From assembly GCF_001667885.1 (NCBI RefSeq), contig NZ_LZJW01000139.1:1-60825 (forward strand): DNA of 60,825 nucleotides. The letters run 5' to 3'. Every line of letters begins with the position of its first letter. Positions within the stretch are counted from its first letter, which is position 1. Positions 8,358 to 16,662 of the stretch are shown here, one piece after another. The notes beneath the pieces were generated by a model, which was not told where the DNA came from, did not search any database, and saw only the letters and a list, made by a program, of their open reading frames with translations. This DNA is from Mycobacterium scrofulaceum. Lineage in GTDB: Bacteria > Actinomycetota > Actinomycetes > Mycobacteriales > Mycobacteriaceae. The translations under genes and the position numbers were made by a program.

Positions 8358-9068
8358 CTACCGGGTGACGACCGCGGCCGCGATCTGCTGGGCGACGTCG
8401 ACCGCGGCGGCGCCGGGCAGGAAGGACCCGCAGGCGGCCACGTCGATGACGACGTTGTTGCGCGCGGTCAACGCGCGCTGGCACCGCCAACCGTCTTCGC
8501 TGCCTTGCTGCTCCTCGGACGTGCTGAGCGTGCCGCTGACCTTGTGGGAATCGGCCACCGCCCACGCAATCTCGGGCTGCCCCGGAGGGTGGTCGACGAA
8601 TCGGCGATTGGCGCAGGCGGACCACCTCCGCACCGATGCGTCGTAGAACGCGTTGGCCTGCCGGGCCGTGGGGTAGGCGATCACGGCCTGGTTGACCGAG
8701 TCGTTGCGCACGTTCGGGTCGTCATAGCTGTCGTCCAGTCGCTCACCGCGCACCGCGGTCCAGCCGGTGTCGGCGTATACCGCCTGCTGGGCGGGCCCAG
8801 CCATGGCCAGGCAGCTCTTCTCACTGAACGTCTGGCTGGAGTCCCACATGTCCTGGGTGCGATACCGGATCCGCATTCCCGCACCCAGGATGTCGTTGAT
8901 CCTTCTGTCGTCGAGCAGCAGGGCGTCCAGGGCGGTGACGGCCACCGGGGCCTGCGATAGCGGACCGCGGGTGTCCGCGGGCGCGGCGTTTCCGCCGACG
9001 AGGGTGGTGCAGCCCGCCGTGAGGGCACACACCGCCGACTGCAGGACGATCGCGAATTGGCTACGCAC
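8358..9068 (-). CDS. lppH: LppH-like lipoprotein with PknH sensor-type domain
   Basis: A 236-residue exported lipoprotein. The signal peptide ends at lipobox LTAGC with the acylated Cys at residue 20. The mature part has the PknH extracellular-domain pattern: paired cysteines (SCLAMAG, WSACANR, WRCQRAL, AACGSF) and the block ALDALLLDDRRINDILG. It should be anchored on the outer face of the membrane as a sensor-like or binding domain. Orthologue by position of Rv3576 (lppH). The start is GTG at 9068. Confidence 0.85.
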   Translation of the reverse strand: MRSQFAIVLQSAVCALTAGCTTLVGGNAAPADTRGPLSQAPVAVTALDALLLDDRRINDILGAGMRIRYRTQDMWDSSQTFSEKSCLAMAGPAQQAVYADTGWTAVRGERLDDSYDDPNVRNDSVNQAVIAYPTARQANAFYDASVRRWSACANRRFVDHPPGQPEIAWAVADSHKVSGTLSTSEEQQGSEDGWRCQRALTARNNVVIDVAACGSFLPGAAAVDVAQQIAAAVVTR

Positions 9069-9107
9069 CAGAGCCTTTCGGACGCGGGCCCGTCTGTGCC
9101 GACCAGC

Positions 9108-9968
9108 TTAGGCGGCGACCTCCTGTCGGCGCCCCAGCAACCAGCAGACCAGGTAAATCAGGAAGGAGATCCCCGCGACGAAGACGGACACCGGGACGCC
9201 GGGCGCCAGCGACAGCACGATGCCGCCGACGGCGGAGACCTCGGCGAAGACGATTGAGGTCACCATCGCCGCCGCCGGCGAGGCCACCACCCGGGCGGCG
9301 GCCGCCGCCGGCGTGATCAGCAACGACATCACCAGCAGTGCGCCGACGATCTGCACGGCCTGCGCGGCCACCACGCCGACCAGCGCGGCGAACACGATGC
9401 CCAGCGCCCGAACCGGCACGCCGCGCGCCGCCGCGACGTCGGGGTCGACGGTGGCGAACAACAGCGGTCGGTAGCACGTCGCGACGACGGCCACGACGAG
9501 CAGGCACACCAGCGCGAGCATGCCGAGCCCGGTGTAGCCGACGCCGACGATCTGTCCGGTGAGCAACGCGAAGCTCGTCGCCGTCCGGCCGGGGTAGAGG
9601 TAGATGAACAGCACCGCCAAGCCCAGCCCGAAGGCCAGCACCACGCCGATGACCGAGTCGCGCTCGCGGGCCCGCCGGCCCAGCACGCCGAACAGCGCGG
9701 CCGCCAAAGCGCTGCCGACCAGGGCGCCCACCCCCACCTCGACGCCGACCAGCAGCGCGAAAGCCGCTCCGGTCAAAGACAATTCACTGGAGCCGTGCAC
9801 GGCGAACGACATCTGCCGCATCACGATGAACGGCCCGATCAGCCCGGCGACCAATCCCAGCAGGGCGGCGGCGAGCAGGGCTTGCTGGACGAAGTCGTGG
9901 CGCAGCAGGTGGGCGGTGACGTCGAAGTCGAGCAGGTGGGCCAGCACGCCGGTGAGTCGGTGATTCAC
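9108..9968 (-). CDS. Zinc/manganese ABC transporter permease
   Basis: A 286-residue ZnuB/AztB-like (ABC-3 family) permease with about eight membrane helices. The block GPFIVMRQMSFAVHGSSELSLTG near the first third and the helix ITPAAAAARV are characteristic of the family. The GTG at 9968 overlaps the stop codon of the ATPase gene (GTGA). It is the last gene of a three-gene operon (binding protein, ATPase, permease) that begins at a Zur-like operator. Confidence 0.9.
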   Translation of the reverse strand: MNHRLTGVLAHLLDFDVTAHLLRHDFVQQALLAAALLGLVAGLIGPFIVMRQMSFAVHGSSELSLTGAAFALLVGVEVGVGALVGSALAAALFGVLGRRARERDSVIGVVLAFGLGLAVLFIYLYPGRTATSFALLTGQIVGVGYTGLGMLALVCLLVVAVVATCYRPLLFATVDPDVAAARGVPVRALGIVFAALVGVVAAQAVQIVGALLVMSLLITPAAAAARVVASPAAAMVTSIVFAEVSAVGGIVLSLAPGVPVSVFVAGISFLIYLVCWLLGRRQEVAA

Positions 9969-10789
9969 GGGTGGGTCCAGTCGGTCGTCTCGCCGACCAC
10001 CACGTAGCGGTCTTTGACCTTCACCACCGCGATGTCGGCTTGGTACAGCGTCGAGAGCGTCTCGGTGGTCATCACCTCGTCGACGGTGCCGATCCGGAAT
10101 CGTCCGTCCACCAGATAAAGCAGCCGGTCCACGTAGGGCAGGATCGCGTTCAGGTCGTGGGTGACGACGATGACGGCGGTCGCGGCAGCGCGGCGGCGGC
10201 GGTCGATGAGCGCGGACACCAGCTTGGCGTTCGCCGGGTCCAGGGCCAGCAGCGGCTCGTCGCACAACAGCAGCATGGGGTCGCTGACCAGCGCCTGCGC
10301 GACGCGGATCCGCTGCAGCTCGCCGCCGGACATCACGCCCACCCTGACGTCGGCCAGATGCTCGGCGTTGACCTGTCGCAGCGCCTCGGCCACCATCTCG
10401 CGGCGGCGGGCCCGGTCGGCGGATCTCGGCGGCATGCCGCCCCAACGATGCCCGTCGACGCCCAGCCGAACCAGGTCGCGTCCCCGGAGCATCACGTCGT
10501 GGTCCATCGGCCGGTGCTGCGGCACGTAGCCGACGCGGCCGCTACCGGAGTGCATCGGCCGTCCGTCCACCAGCGCGACGCCGGCGGACAGCGGCAACTG
10601 CCCCAGTAGCACCTTGAGCAGTGACGTCTTGCCGCTGCCGTTGGGGCCGAGGACGGCGATGAATTCGCCGGGCGACACCGACAGGTCGAGGTGGTCCCAC
10701 AGCACCCGGTCACCGAACGCCAGCCGGGCGCCGCGCAGCGAGACGGTATGCGGTTGGCTTTCGACGGCGGGGACCGCGTCGAGGCTCAC
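9965..10789 (-). CDS. Zinc/manganese ABC transporter ATP-binding protein
   Basis: A 274-residue ABC ATPase with Walker A GPNGSGKT (48-55), a YVPQHRP Q-loop, an MSGGELQRIRVAQAL signature, Walker B LLLCDEPL and a switch histidine in VVTHDL. The GTG at 10789 overlaps the stop of the upstream binding-protein gene by four bases, so translation is coupled. An open frame extends far upstream through the binding-protein gene in another frame and is not used. Energises the permease at 9108. Confidence 0.92.
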   Translation of the reverse strand: MSLDAVPAVESQPHTVSLRGARLAFGDRVLWDHLDLSVSPGEFIAVLGPNGSGKTSLLKVLLGQLPLSAGVALVDGRPMHSGSGRVGYVPQHRPMDHDVMLRGRDLVRLGVDGHRWGGMPPRSADRARRREMVAEALRQVNAEHLADVRVGVMSGGELQRIRVAQALVSDPMLLLCDEPLLALDPANAKLVSALIDRRRRAAATAVIVVTHDLNAILPYVDRLLYLVDGRFRIGTVDEVMTTETLSTLYQADIAVVKVKDRYVVVGETTDWTHP

Positions 10790-11712
10790 GGTTGCACTGA
10801 CCGACGCGACTGGAGCGCGGCCAGCAGCTGGTTGACCGTGTTGCGCTGCCACGTCAGGTAATCCGTGCCGTCGGGCATCGTCTCGCTCACTTCGGTGACC
10901 GGCACGCCCGCGCGTCGCGCGGCGTCGCGCACGCCGTTGATCGCGGGGGTCGACGTCTGCGGATTGACCAGCACCGCCGCGACCTGATGGTGGTCGATCA
11001 GGTCGAGGACGAACGCCATGTCGGCGGGCGAGGGGTCCGTCTCGTTCTCGTTGGCCGCGGTGAAGGCGGCCGGCGTGCGGTTGACCAGACCGGACGCCGC
11101 CAGCAGGTAGTAGGCGACCGGTTCGGTCGCGACGACGCCGGTGCCGGGGAAGGCGCTGGCGATGGCGTGTTCGGAGATGGTGATCGCGTCGGCGCCGCGG
11201 CAGAACGCGGCCGCATTGGCCCGGTAGTCGGCGGCGTTGGCGGGGTCGATGGCGGCGACCCGGTCGGCGATGGCGAAGGCGACCGATTTGGCGACGTCGA
11301 GGTCGTAGAAGACGTGCTCGTTGGCCGGTTGCTCCGCCGAGTCGTTGTGGAACGAGTAGGCGCCGATCGCTTTGACGCCGGGGTGCTCGGCCAGCACCTG
11401 GTCCACCCAGGGGTCGTAACCGCCGCCGTTGTACACCACCAGGCTGGCGTCGGTGATGGCCGCGGCGTCCGCGGGGCTGGCTTGGTAGGAGTGCGGGTCG
11501 GTGTCGCCCCCGGTCAGGATCGACTTGACCGCCAGGTGCCGGCCGGTGATCGCGCTTGCCACGCTGCCCCAGACTCCGGTGGAGGCCACGACCGCGGCCG
11601 CCCGCGGGTGTGCCGGGCCGCCGCAGCCCGTGACGGCGGCCAGCATGACCAGCACGGCGGGCAGCCAGCGCCGCGTGCCGGCCACCGCGATTCGTCCCCG
11701 CGTCAGCGCCAT
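10786..11712 (-). CDS. Zinc-type ABC transporter substrate-binding lipoprotein
   Basis: A 308-residue TroA/AztC-family metal-binding lipoprotein. The lipobox Cys is residue 30 (AAVTGC). Candidate metal ligands are the His of TDPHSYQAS, the His of NEHVFYD, and acidic and His residues in the second lobe (NENETDPS, DHHQVAAVLVNPQ). The long His-rich loop of ZnuA is absent. It is the first gene of its operon, 50 bases downstream of a Zur-like palindrome, which points to zinc uptake under zinc limitation. Confidence 0.88.
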   Translation of the reverse strand: MALTRGRIAVAGTRRWLPAVLVMLAAVTGCGGPAHPRAAAVVASTGVWGSVASAITGRHLAVKSILTGGDTDPHSYQASPADAAAITDASLVVYNGGGYDPWVDQVLAEHPGVKAIGAYSFHNDSAEQPANEHVFYDLDVAKSVAFAIADRVAAIDPANAADYRANAAAFCRGADAITISEHAIASAFPGTGVVATEPVAYYLLAASGLVNRTPAAFTAANENETDPSPADMAFVLDLIDHHQVAAVLVNPQTSTPAINGVRDAARRAGVPVTEVSETMPDGTDYLTWQRNTVNQLLAALQSRRSVQP

Positions 11713-11762
11713 GCGTACGTCCGATGTCCTCTCGCCGGCCGGTCGGCCGACCCATAATACTA

Positions 11763-11780
11763 ATGAAAATCGTTTCCATT
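11763..11780 (-). promoter_or_regulatory. Zur-like operator
   Basis: The sequence ATGAAAATCGTTTCCAT is an almost perfect dyad of the mycobacterial Zur type (TGAAAATCATTTTCA-like), in an AT-rich patch that stands out from its surroundings. It lies 50 bases upstream of the metal-binding lipoprotein ATG and would repress the transporter when zinc is plentiful. It is also about 60 bases upstream of the divergent LacI-type gene. Confidence 0.7.
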
Positions 11781-11841
11781 ACAAAGCGGCGAGTGGAGCG
11801 CGCTTAGGCGCACATGCGGATTCGCTGTAGCGTCACCGACT

Positions 11842-12921
11842 GTGGGTCCCGCATCGCGCCGGCGTGCGACTCTGGCATCGTTGGCGGACGAACTGAAGGT
11901 TTCGCGCACCACCATCTCGAACGCGTTCAACCGGCCGGATCAACTCTCCGCCGACCTACGTGAACGCGTGCTCGCGACCGCCAAGCGGCTGGGCTACGCG
12001 GGTCCGGACCCGGTGGCGCGGTCGCTGCGCACCCGTAAGGCGGGCGCGGTCGGCCTGGTGATGGCCGAGCCGCTGCCCTACTTCTTCAGCGACCCGGCGG
12101 CGCGGGACTTCGTCGCCGGGGTCGCGCAGTCCTGCGAAGAGCTGGGGCAGGGCCTGCTGCTGGTGGCCGTCGGGCCCGGCCGCAGCATCCAGGACGGCAC
12201 GGGGGCGGTGCTCGGCGCCGGTGTGGACGGCTTCGTGGTGTATTCGGTTTGCGACGAGGACCCGTACCTACAGGTCGTCTTGCAGCGCCGGTTGCCGGTC
12301 GTGGTCGTCGACCAGCCGAAGGGGCTCACCGGTGTGTCCCGAGTGGGGATCGATGACCGGGCGGCGATGCGGGAGCTGGCCGACTACGTGCTCGGGCTGG
12401 GGCACCGCGAGATCGGGCTGCTGACCATGCGGCTGGGCCGCGACCGCCGGCAGGGGTTGGTCGACGGCGAGCGGTTGCGGTCGCCGGCGTTCGACGTGCA
12501 GCGCGAACGCATCATCGGCGTGTGGGAGGCGATGACGGCCGCCGGCGTCGACCCCGACACGCTGACCGTGGTGGAGAGCTACGAGCACCTGCCGGAGTCC
12601 GGGGGAACCGCCGCCAAGGTGGCCCTGGAGGCCAATCCGCGGATCACCGCGCTGATGTGCACGGCGGACGTCTTGGCCCTGTCGGCCATGGATTACCTTC
12701 GCGCACATGGCATTTACGTGCCCGGCCAGATGACCGTCACCGGTTTCGACGGCGTGCCCGATGCGATCGGGCGAGGGTTGACCACGGTGGCGCAGCCGAG
12801 CCTGCAGAAGGGCCGCCGGGCGGGGGAGCTGTTGCTGCGTCCGCCGCGGTCGGGCCTGCCGGCCGTCGAGGTCCTGGACACCGAGCTGATCCGCGGCCGC
12901 ACCGCCGGTCCGCCGGCCTAG
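11842..12921 (+). CDS. LacI/GalR-family transcriptional regulator (Rv3575c-like)
   Basis: A 359-residue repressor. The N-terminal LacI helix-turn-helix (about residues 9-55) reads TLASLADELKVSRTTISNAF and continues to a hinge RSLRTRKAGAVGLVM. A periplasmic-binding-protein-like sensor domain follows, with the family's FDGVPDA block near the C-terminus. The start is GTG at 11842. Orthologue by position of Rv3575c, next to kstR and lppH. The effector is unknown, and no clear LacI operator is visible nearby. Confidence 0.88.
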   Translation: MGPASRRRATLASLADELKVSRTTISNAFNRPDQLSADLRERVLATAKRLGYAGPDPVARSLRTRKAGAVGLVMAEPLPYFFSDPAARDFVAGVAQSCEELGQGLLLVAVGPGRSIQDGTGAVLGAGVDGFVVYSVCDEDPYLQVVLQRRLPVVVVDQPKGLTGVSRVGIDDRAAMRELADYVLGLGHREIGLLTMRLGRDRRQGLVDGERLRSPAFDVQRERIIGVWEAMTAAGVDPDTLTVVESYEHLPESGGTAAKVALEANPRITALMCTADVLALSAMDYLRAHGIYVPGQMTVTGFDGVPDAIGRGLTTVAQPSLQKGRRAGELLLRPPRSGLPAVEVLDTELIRGRTAGPPA

Positions 12922-12934
12922 CGCCGATCCCCGG

Positions 12935-13537
12935 CTACGAGTCCTGGTCCCCGATCAGCAACCGCACGGCCAGGTCCAACCGCTTGCTGACGTCGGTGGC
13001 CGACGCTCGCCGGGTGAGCCAGGCGAGCAGGTTGGACAGCCACACGTCCGAGATCACCCGGGCGATGTGGTACTGGTCCTCGGTCGGTTCGCCGTCGGCC
13101 ATGGCCCGGGCGAACATGGAGTCGATCAGCTTCTCGACCTGGTCGACCTCGCTGGCCGCCGACGCGTCGGCGAAGACGTAGGCGCGCGTCATGGCCTCGG
13201 TCAGCAGGGGATTGCGCTGCATCGCGCGGTTGAGCTTGCCGACCATGAAGTTCAGCCGCTGAAACGGCGTGCCCCCGGCGACCGACGACCGGTCGGTCTT
13301 GGCGTCGATGCGGCTGAACTCCCGCCCCAGCGCAGACACCAGCAGGTGCACCTTCGACGGGAAGTACCGGTACAGCGTCCCCACCGCCACGTCGGCGCGG
13401 TCCGCGACGGCGCGCATCTGGACCGCCTCGTAGCCGCCCTTCGACGCGATCGCCATGGTGGCGTCCAGGATCCGCTTGCGGCGTTCCCGCTGTGCTTCCG
13501 AGCCGAGTTCCGACTCCGCCAGTACCGCCACGTTCAT
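12935..13537 (-). CDS. kstR: KstR, TetR-family repressor of cholesterol catabolism
   Basis: Represses the sterol side-chain and ring-degradation genes; derepressed by 3-oxo-cholestenoyl-CoA-type ligands in the known family. The 200-residue protein closely matches M. tuberculosis KstR (Rv3574): AVLAESELGSEAQRERR at the start, helix-turn-helix ADRADVAVGTLYRYFPSK, and the conserved end RLDLAVRLLIGDQDS. The ATG at 13537 gives the family length; the frame stays open upstream to 13741, and an ATG at 13603 would add 22 unconserved residues. Its operator lies at 13745-13758, shared with the divergent fadE34, so autoregulation is likely. Confidence 0.95.
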   Translation of the reverse strand: MNVAVLAESELGSEAQRERRKRILDATMAIASKGGYEAVQMRAVADRADVAVGTLYRYFPSKVHLLVSALGREFSRIDAKTDRSSVAGGTPFQRLNFMVGKLNRAMQRNPLLTEAMTRAYVFADASAASEVDQVEKLIDSMFARAMADGEPTEDQYHIARVISDVWLSNLLAWLTRRASATDVSKRLDLAVRLLIGDQDS

Positions 13538-13867
13538 CACCTCACGCGGCTGCGAGTCAGAACCGCGGCTCGCGTTGGCCCTCGAGTTGGCACTGGCTGG
13601 CATATGGCGGGTTGCTCCTGTTCCTGGCGGCTCGCTTGCAAACGATACGCATGCTGAGTGTGAATTTCCCACCTCCGTACCGCCGGGACAGCCGCATGTG
13701 CTGCTGTGATGGCGTTCGACTTGACGGTCGATCGCTGGCACTATTAGAACACGTTCTAGTCAGCGACGAGGCCGGTTGCGCAGCGACCCGAGCCGAGCAG
13801 GAGAATCGAGAGCTAGGGGTCGTAGGCCCCGAGTCACGTCGAGTCAAAGGACGCGGAGGTCCCGAGG
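13538..13867. other. kstR-fadE34 intergenic region
   Basis: A 330-base non-coding divergent region. It holds the KstR operator at 13745-13758. Short open frames cross it on both strands, but none has family-like sequence. A possible ribosome site, GGACGCGGAGG, precedes the fadE34 GTG. No other structure was seen. Confidence 0.6.
13745..13758. promoter_or_regulatory. KstR operator (kstR/fadE34)
   Basis: TAGAACACGTTCTA matches the KstR consensus TnnAACnnGTTnnA with long symmetrical flanks (ATTAGAAC...GTTCTAGT). It lies between divergent kstR and fadE34. Confidence 0.93.
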
Positions 13868-15985
13868 GTGGTAGCGACCGTCACAGACGAGCAGTTCGCC
13901 GCGCGCGCCCTGGTGCGCGACTGGGCCCGCAACTCGACGTCGGGGCCGGGCGGGACGACGGCGATCCGCGAGGTCGAGCAGGGGGACGCCGACGCCTGGC
14001 GCCCCGTCTTCGCCCGCCTCGCCGACCTGGGCATCTTCGGCGTCGCGATCGCCGAGGAGCACGGCGGCGCCGGCGGCAGCGTGGAGGACCTGTGCGCCAT
14101 GGTCGAGGAGGCGGCCAAGGCGCTGGTTCCCGGCCCGGTCGCGACCACCGCCCTGGCGACGCTCGTCGTCACCGATCCCGAGTTGCTGGCGGCACTGGCC
14201 GCCGGCGAACGCTTCGCCGGGCTGGCGCTGGAAGGCGACGCCCGGTTCGACGGCGAGCGCGCGTCGGGAACGCTGCCCTTGGTGCTCGGCGCGGCCGACG
14301 GCGGTGTGGTCCTCGTGCCGGCCGACGGAACGTGGCTCCTCGTCGACACCGAGAGCGACGGTGTGCGGGTCGAGCCGCTGGAGGCGACCGACTTCTCCCG
14401 CCCGTTGGCCAGGGTGGTGCTGACGTCGGCGCCGGCCGCCGTCGTGTCGGATTCGCGTCAGCGCGTCGACGAACTGGCGGCCACCGTGCTCGCTGCCGAG
14501 GCGGCGGGCCTGACCCGGTGGGCACTGGAGACGGCCGTCGACTACGCGAAGGTCCGCGAGCAGTTCGGCAAGCCCATCGGCAGCTTCCAGGCCGTCAAGC
14601 ATTTGTGCGCCGAGATGCTCTGCCGCGCCGAGCAGACCGAGGTGGCCGCCGCCGACGCCGCCCGCGCCGCGGCGGAGCGCGATCCGGACCAGTTCTCCAT
14701 CGCGGCCGCGCTGGCCGCGAGCATCGGCATCACCGCCGCCAAGGCCAATCTCAAGGACTGCATCCAGGTGCTCGGCGGCATCGGCTGCACCTGGGAGCAC
14801 GATGCGCACCTCTACCTGAGGCGGGCGCACGCCATCGGCCGGTTCCTCGGTGGGCCCGAACGCTGGCTACGCCGGGTCACCGAGCTGACCCAGGGCGGCG
14901 TGCGCCGCCGCCTGGGGATCGACCTCACCGACGTCGAGGGCCAGCGCGCCGAGATCGCCGCGGCCGTCGCCGAAATCGCCGCGCTGCCCGAAGAGAAGCG
15001 GCAGGCGGCGCTCGCCGACGCCGGGCTGCAGGCGCCGCACTGGCCGGCGCCGCACGGTCGTGGCGCGTCACCGGCCGAACAGTTGCTGATCGATCAGGAA
15101 CTGGCAGCGGCCGGCGTGGCCCGACCGGATCTGGTCATCGGTTGGTGGGCGGCGCCGACGATTCTCGAGCACGGCACGCCGGAGCAGATCGAGCGCTTCG
15201 TGCCGGGCACCCTGCGCGGTGAATTCCTTTGGTGTCAGCTGTTTTCCGAGCCGGGAGCCGGTTCGGACCTGGCGTCGCTGCGCACCAAGGCGGTTCGTGG
15301 TGAGGGGGGCTGGCTGCTCACCGGGCAGAAGGTGTGGACGTCGGCGGCCCACAAGGCCCGGTGGGGTGTGTGCCTGGCGCGCACCGACCCCGACGCCCCG
15401 AAGCACAAGGGCATCACCTACTTCCTGGTGGACATGCGCTCGCCGGGCATCGAAATCCGCCCGCTGCGCGAGATCACCGGTGACTCGCTGTTCAACGAGG
15501 TCTTTTTGGACAACGTGTTCGTGCCCGACGAGCTGGTGGTCGGCGCGGTGAACGACGGCTGGCGGCTCGCCCGGACGACGCTGGCCAACGAGCGGGTCGC
15601 GATGGCCACCGGCACCGCGCTGGGCAACCCGATGGAGGAGCTGCTCAAGGTGCTGGGCGAGCTCGACCTGGACGCGGCGCAGCAGGACCGGCTCGCGCGG
15701 TTGATCGTCATCGCCCAGACCGGCGCGCTGCTCGACCAGCGGATCGCCCAGCTCGCGGTCGGTGGGCAGGACCCGGGGGCGCAGTCCAGCGTCCGCAAGC
15801 TCATCGGGGTGCGCTACCGGCAGGCGCTGGCCGAGTACATGATGGACGTCTCCGAGGGCGGCGGGCTGGTCCGCAATCACGCGGTATACGACTTCCTGAA
15901 CACCCGCTGCCTCACCATCGCCGGCGGCACCGAGCAGATCCTGCTCACCGTGGCCGCCGAGCGGCTCCTCGGGCTACCCCGCTGA
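13868..15985 (+). CDS. fadE34: FadE34 (ChsE3), fused two-domain acyl-CoA dehydrogenase
   Basis: Dehydrogenates a steroid side-chain CoA thioester; M. tuberculosis ChsE3 prefers the five-carbon side chain. At 705 residues it is a fusion of two acyl-CoA dehydrogenase units. In the N-terminal unit, VREQFGKPIGSFQAVKH near residue 230 and the CTWEHDAHLYLRRA block are typical. The C-terminal unit has FSEPGAGSDLASL, VWTSAAHKARWG and an end block TIAGGTEQILLTVAAERLLG. Most steroid FadEs are two-gene heteromers (compare fadE28/29 and fadE31/32 here), so this fusion holds both half-sites in one chain. The start is GTG at 13868, downstream of the KstR box. Confidence 0.93.
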   Translation: MVATVTDEQFAARALVRDWARNSTSGPGGTTAIREVEQGDADAWRPVFARLADLGIFGVAIAEEHGGAGGSVEDLCAMVEEAAKALVPGPVATTALATLVVTDPELLAALAAGERFAGLALEGDARFDGERASGTLPLVLGAADGGVVLVPADGTWLLVDTESDGVRVEPLEATDFSRPLARVVLTSAPAAVVSDSRQRVDELAATVLAAEAAGLTRWALETAVDYAKVREQFGKPIGSFQAVKHLCAEMLCRAEQTEVAAADAARAAAERDPDQFSIAAALAASIGITAAKANLKDCIQVLGGIGCTWEHDAHLYLRRAHAIGRFLGGPERWLRRVTELTQGGVRRRLGIDLTDVEGQRAEIAAAVAEIAALPEEKRQAALADAGLQAPHWPAPHGRGASPAEQLLIDQELAAAGVARPDLVIGWWAAPTILEHGTPEQIERFVPGTLRGEFLWCQLFSEPGAGSDLASLRTKAVRGEGGWLLTGQKVWTSAAHKARWGVCLARTDPDAPKHKGITYFLVDMRSPGIEIRPLREITGDSLFNEVFLDNVFVPDELVVGAVNDGWRLARTTLANERVAMATGTALGNPMEELLKVLGELDLDAAQQDRLARLIVIAQTGALLDQRIAQLAVGGQDPGAQSSVRKLIGVRYRQALAEYMMDVSEGGGLVRNHAVYDFLNTRCLTIAGGTEQILLTVAAERLLGLPR

Positions 15986-16002
15986 CGGGCTCTGCGAAGA
16001 AT

Positions 16003-16067
16003 CCGCCGAGATTGCCACCAGGGTCGTGGATTTCACGAGATCACGACCGCGGGTGCAATATCGGCGG
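16003..16067. terminator. Long imperfect palindrome between convergent genes
   Basis: Two 26-base arms (16003-16028 and 16042-16067) pair over most of their length around a 13-base loop. The outer CCGCCGA/TCGGCGG and inner GGTCGTG/CACGACC stems are perfect. It lies exactly between the converging ends of fadE34 and the Rv3572-like gene, so it probably acts as a bidirectional terminator or mRNA end-stabiliser. There is no U-tract. Confidence 0.6.
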
Positions 16068-16078
16068 CTTAGAGAACC

Positions 16079-16612
16079 TCAGGAGAACGTCGTCTGCGCG
16101 CAGGTGCTCGGCGACGTGATGTTGACCCCGGGGTAGACCACCTGGATGTGGGTGCACACGATGACGTTGTTGTCGGTCTTGGGCTGACCGGTCTGCCAAT
16201 CGGTGGAATCGATGCGCCCGGTCGTCTGGTACTTCTCCGGCGGCCCCTCACCGAAGTAGACGGTGGTGATCTCGTCGGACCCCATCGACTTCATCACCCG
16301 CTCGTACTGGCCGGTGGCGTGCGCGTCCAGGTAGGCCAGCCGGTTCGACGAGCGGATCTCGGTGGTCTGCCGGGCCCAGAGGCCGTTCGGGAAGCCGGTC
16401 ACCCCGTCGGGGGTGAGCATGTCCGCCCCGGCGGTGAAGTCGCAGTGGCCGTCGGCCTTGAAGCAATTCAGGATGGTGCGCGTCTCGAGCTGGTTGGGCC
16501 CGTCGAGCGGGAACAACGTGGTGGCGGTGTTGCTGGCCGCGCCGGCGGCGGGGTAGGGCAGCAACGCCAACGCCGATCCGATGACCGCGCACCCGGTGAT
16601 CAGTCGCTTCAT
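16079..16612 (-). CDS. Secreted hypothetical protein (Rv3572-like)
   Basis: A 177-residue exported protein. The signal peptide MKRLITGCAVIGSALALLPY ends near AAGAA, and the mature protein starts near SNTATTLFPLDGP. The mature part has three cysteines and no recognisable catalytic motif; homologues are annotated only as hypothetical exported proteins. The ATG at 16612 is chosen over one at 16636 because GGGGAG precedes it at the right distance and the signal peptide starts there. Its place between kshB and fadE34 matches Rv3572. Confidence 0.8.
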   Translation of the reverse strand: MKRLITGCAVIGSALALLPYPAAGAASNTATTLFPLDGPNQLETRTILNCFKADGHCDFTAGADMLTPDGVTGFPNGLWARQTTEIRSSNRLAYLDAHATGQYERVMKSMGSDEITTVYFGEGPPEKYQTTGRIDSTDWQTGQPKTDNNVIVCTHIQVVYPGVNITSPSTCAQTTFS

Positions 16613-16662
16613 GCCGCTCCCCTTTCGGTTCGCCAACCCTAAGGGTGAACCTAACCCCGCGA

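Noticed and set aside
9965..11779. 604-residue fused ATPase
   Set aside because: Upstream 330 codons are a shadow of the binding-protein gene; the ABC domain starts at GTG 10789.
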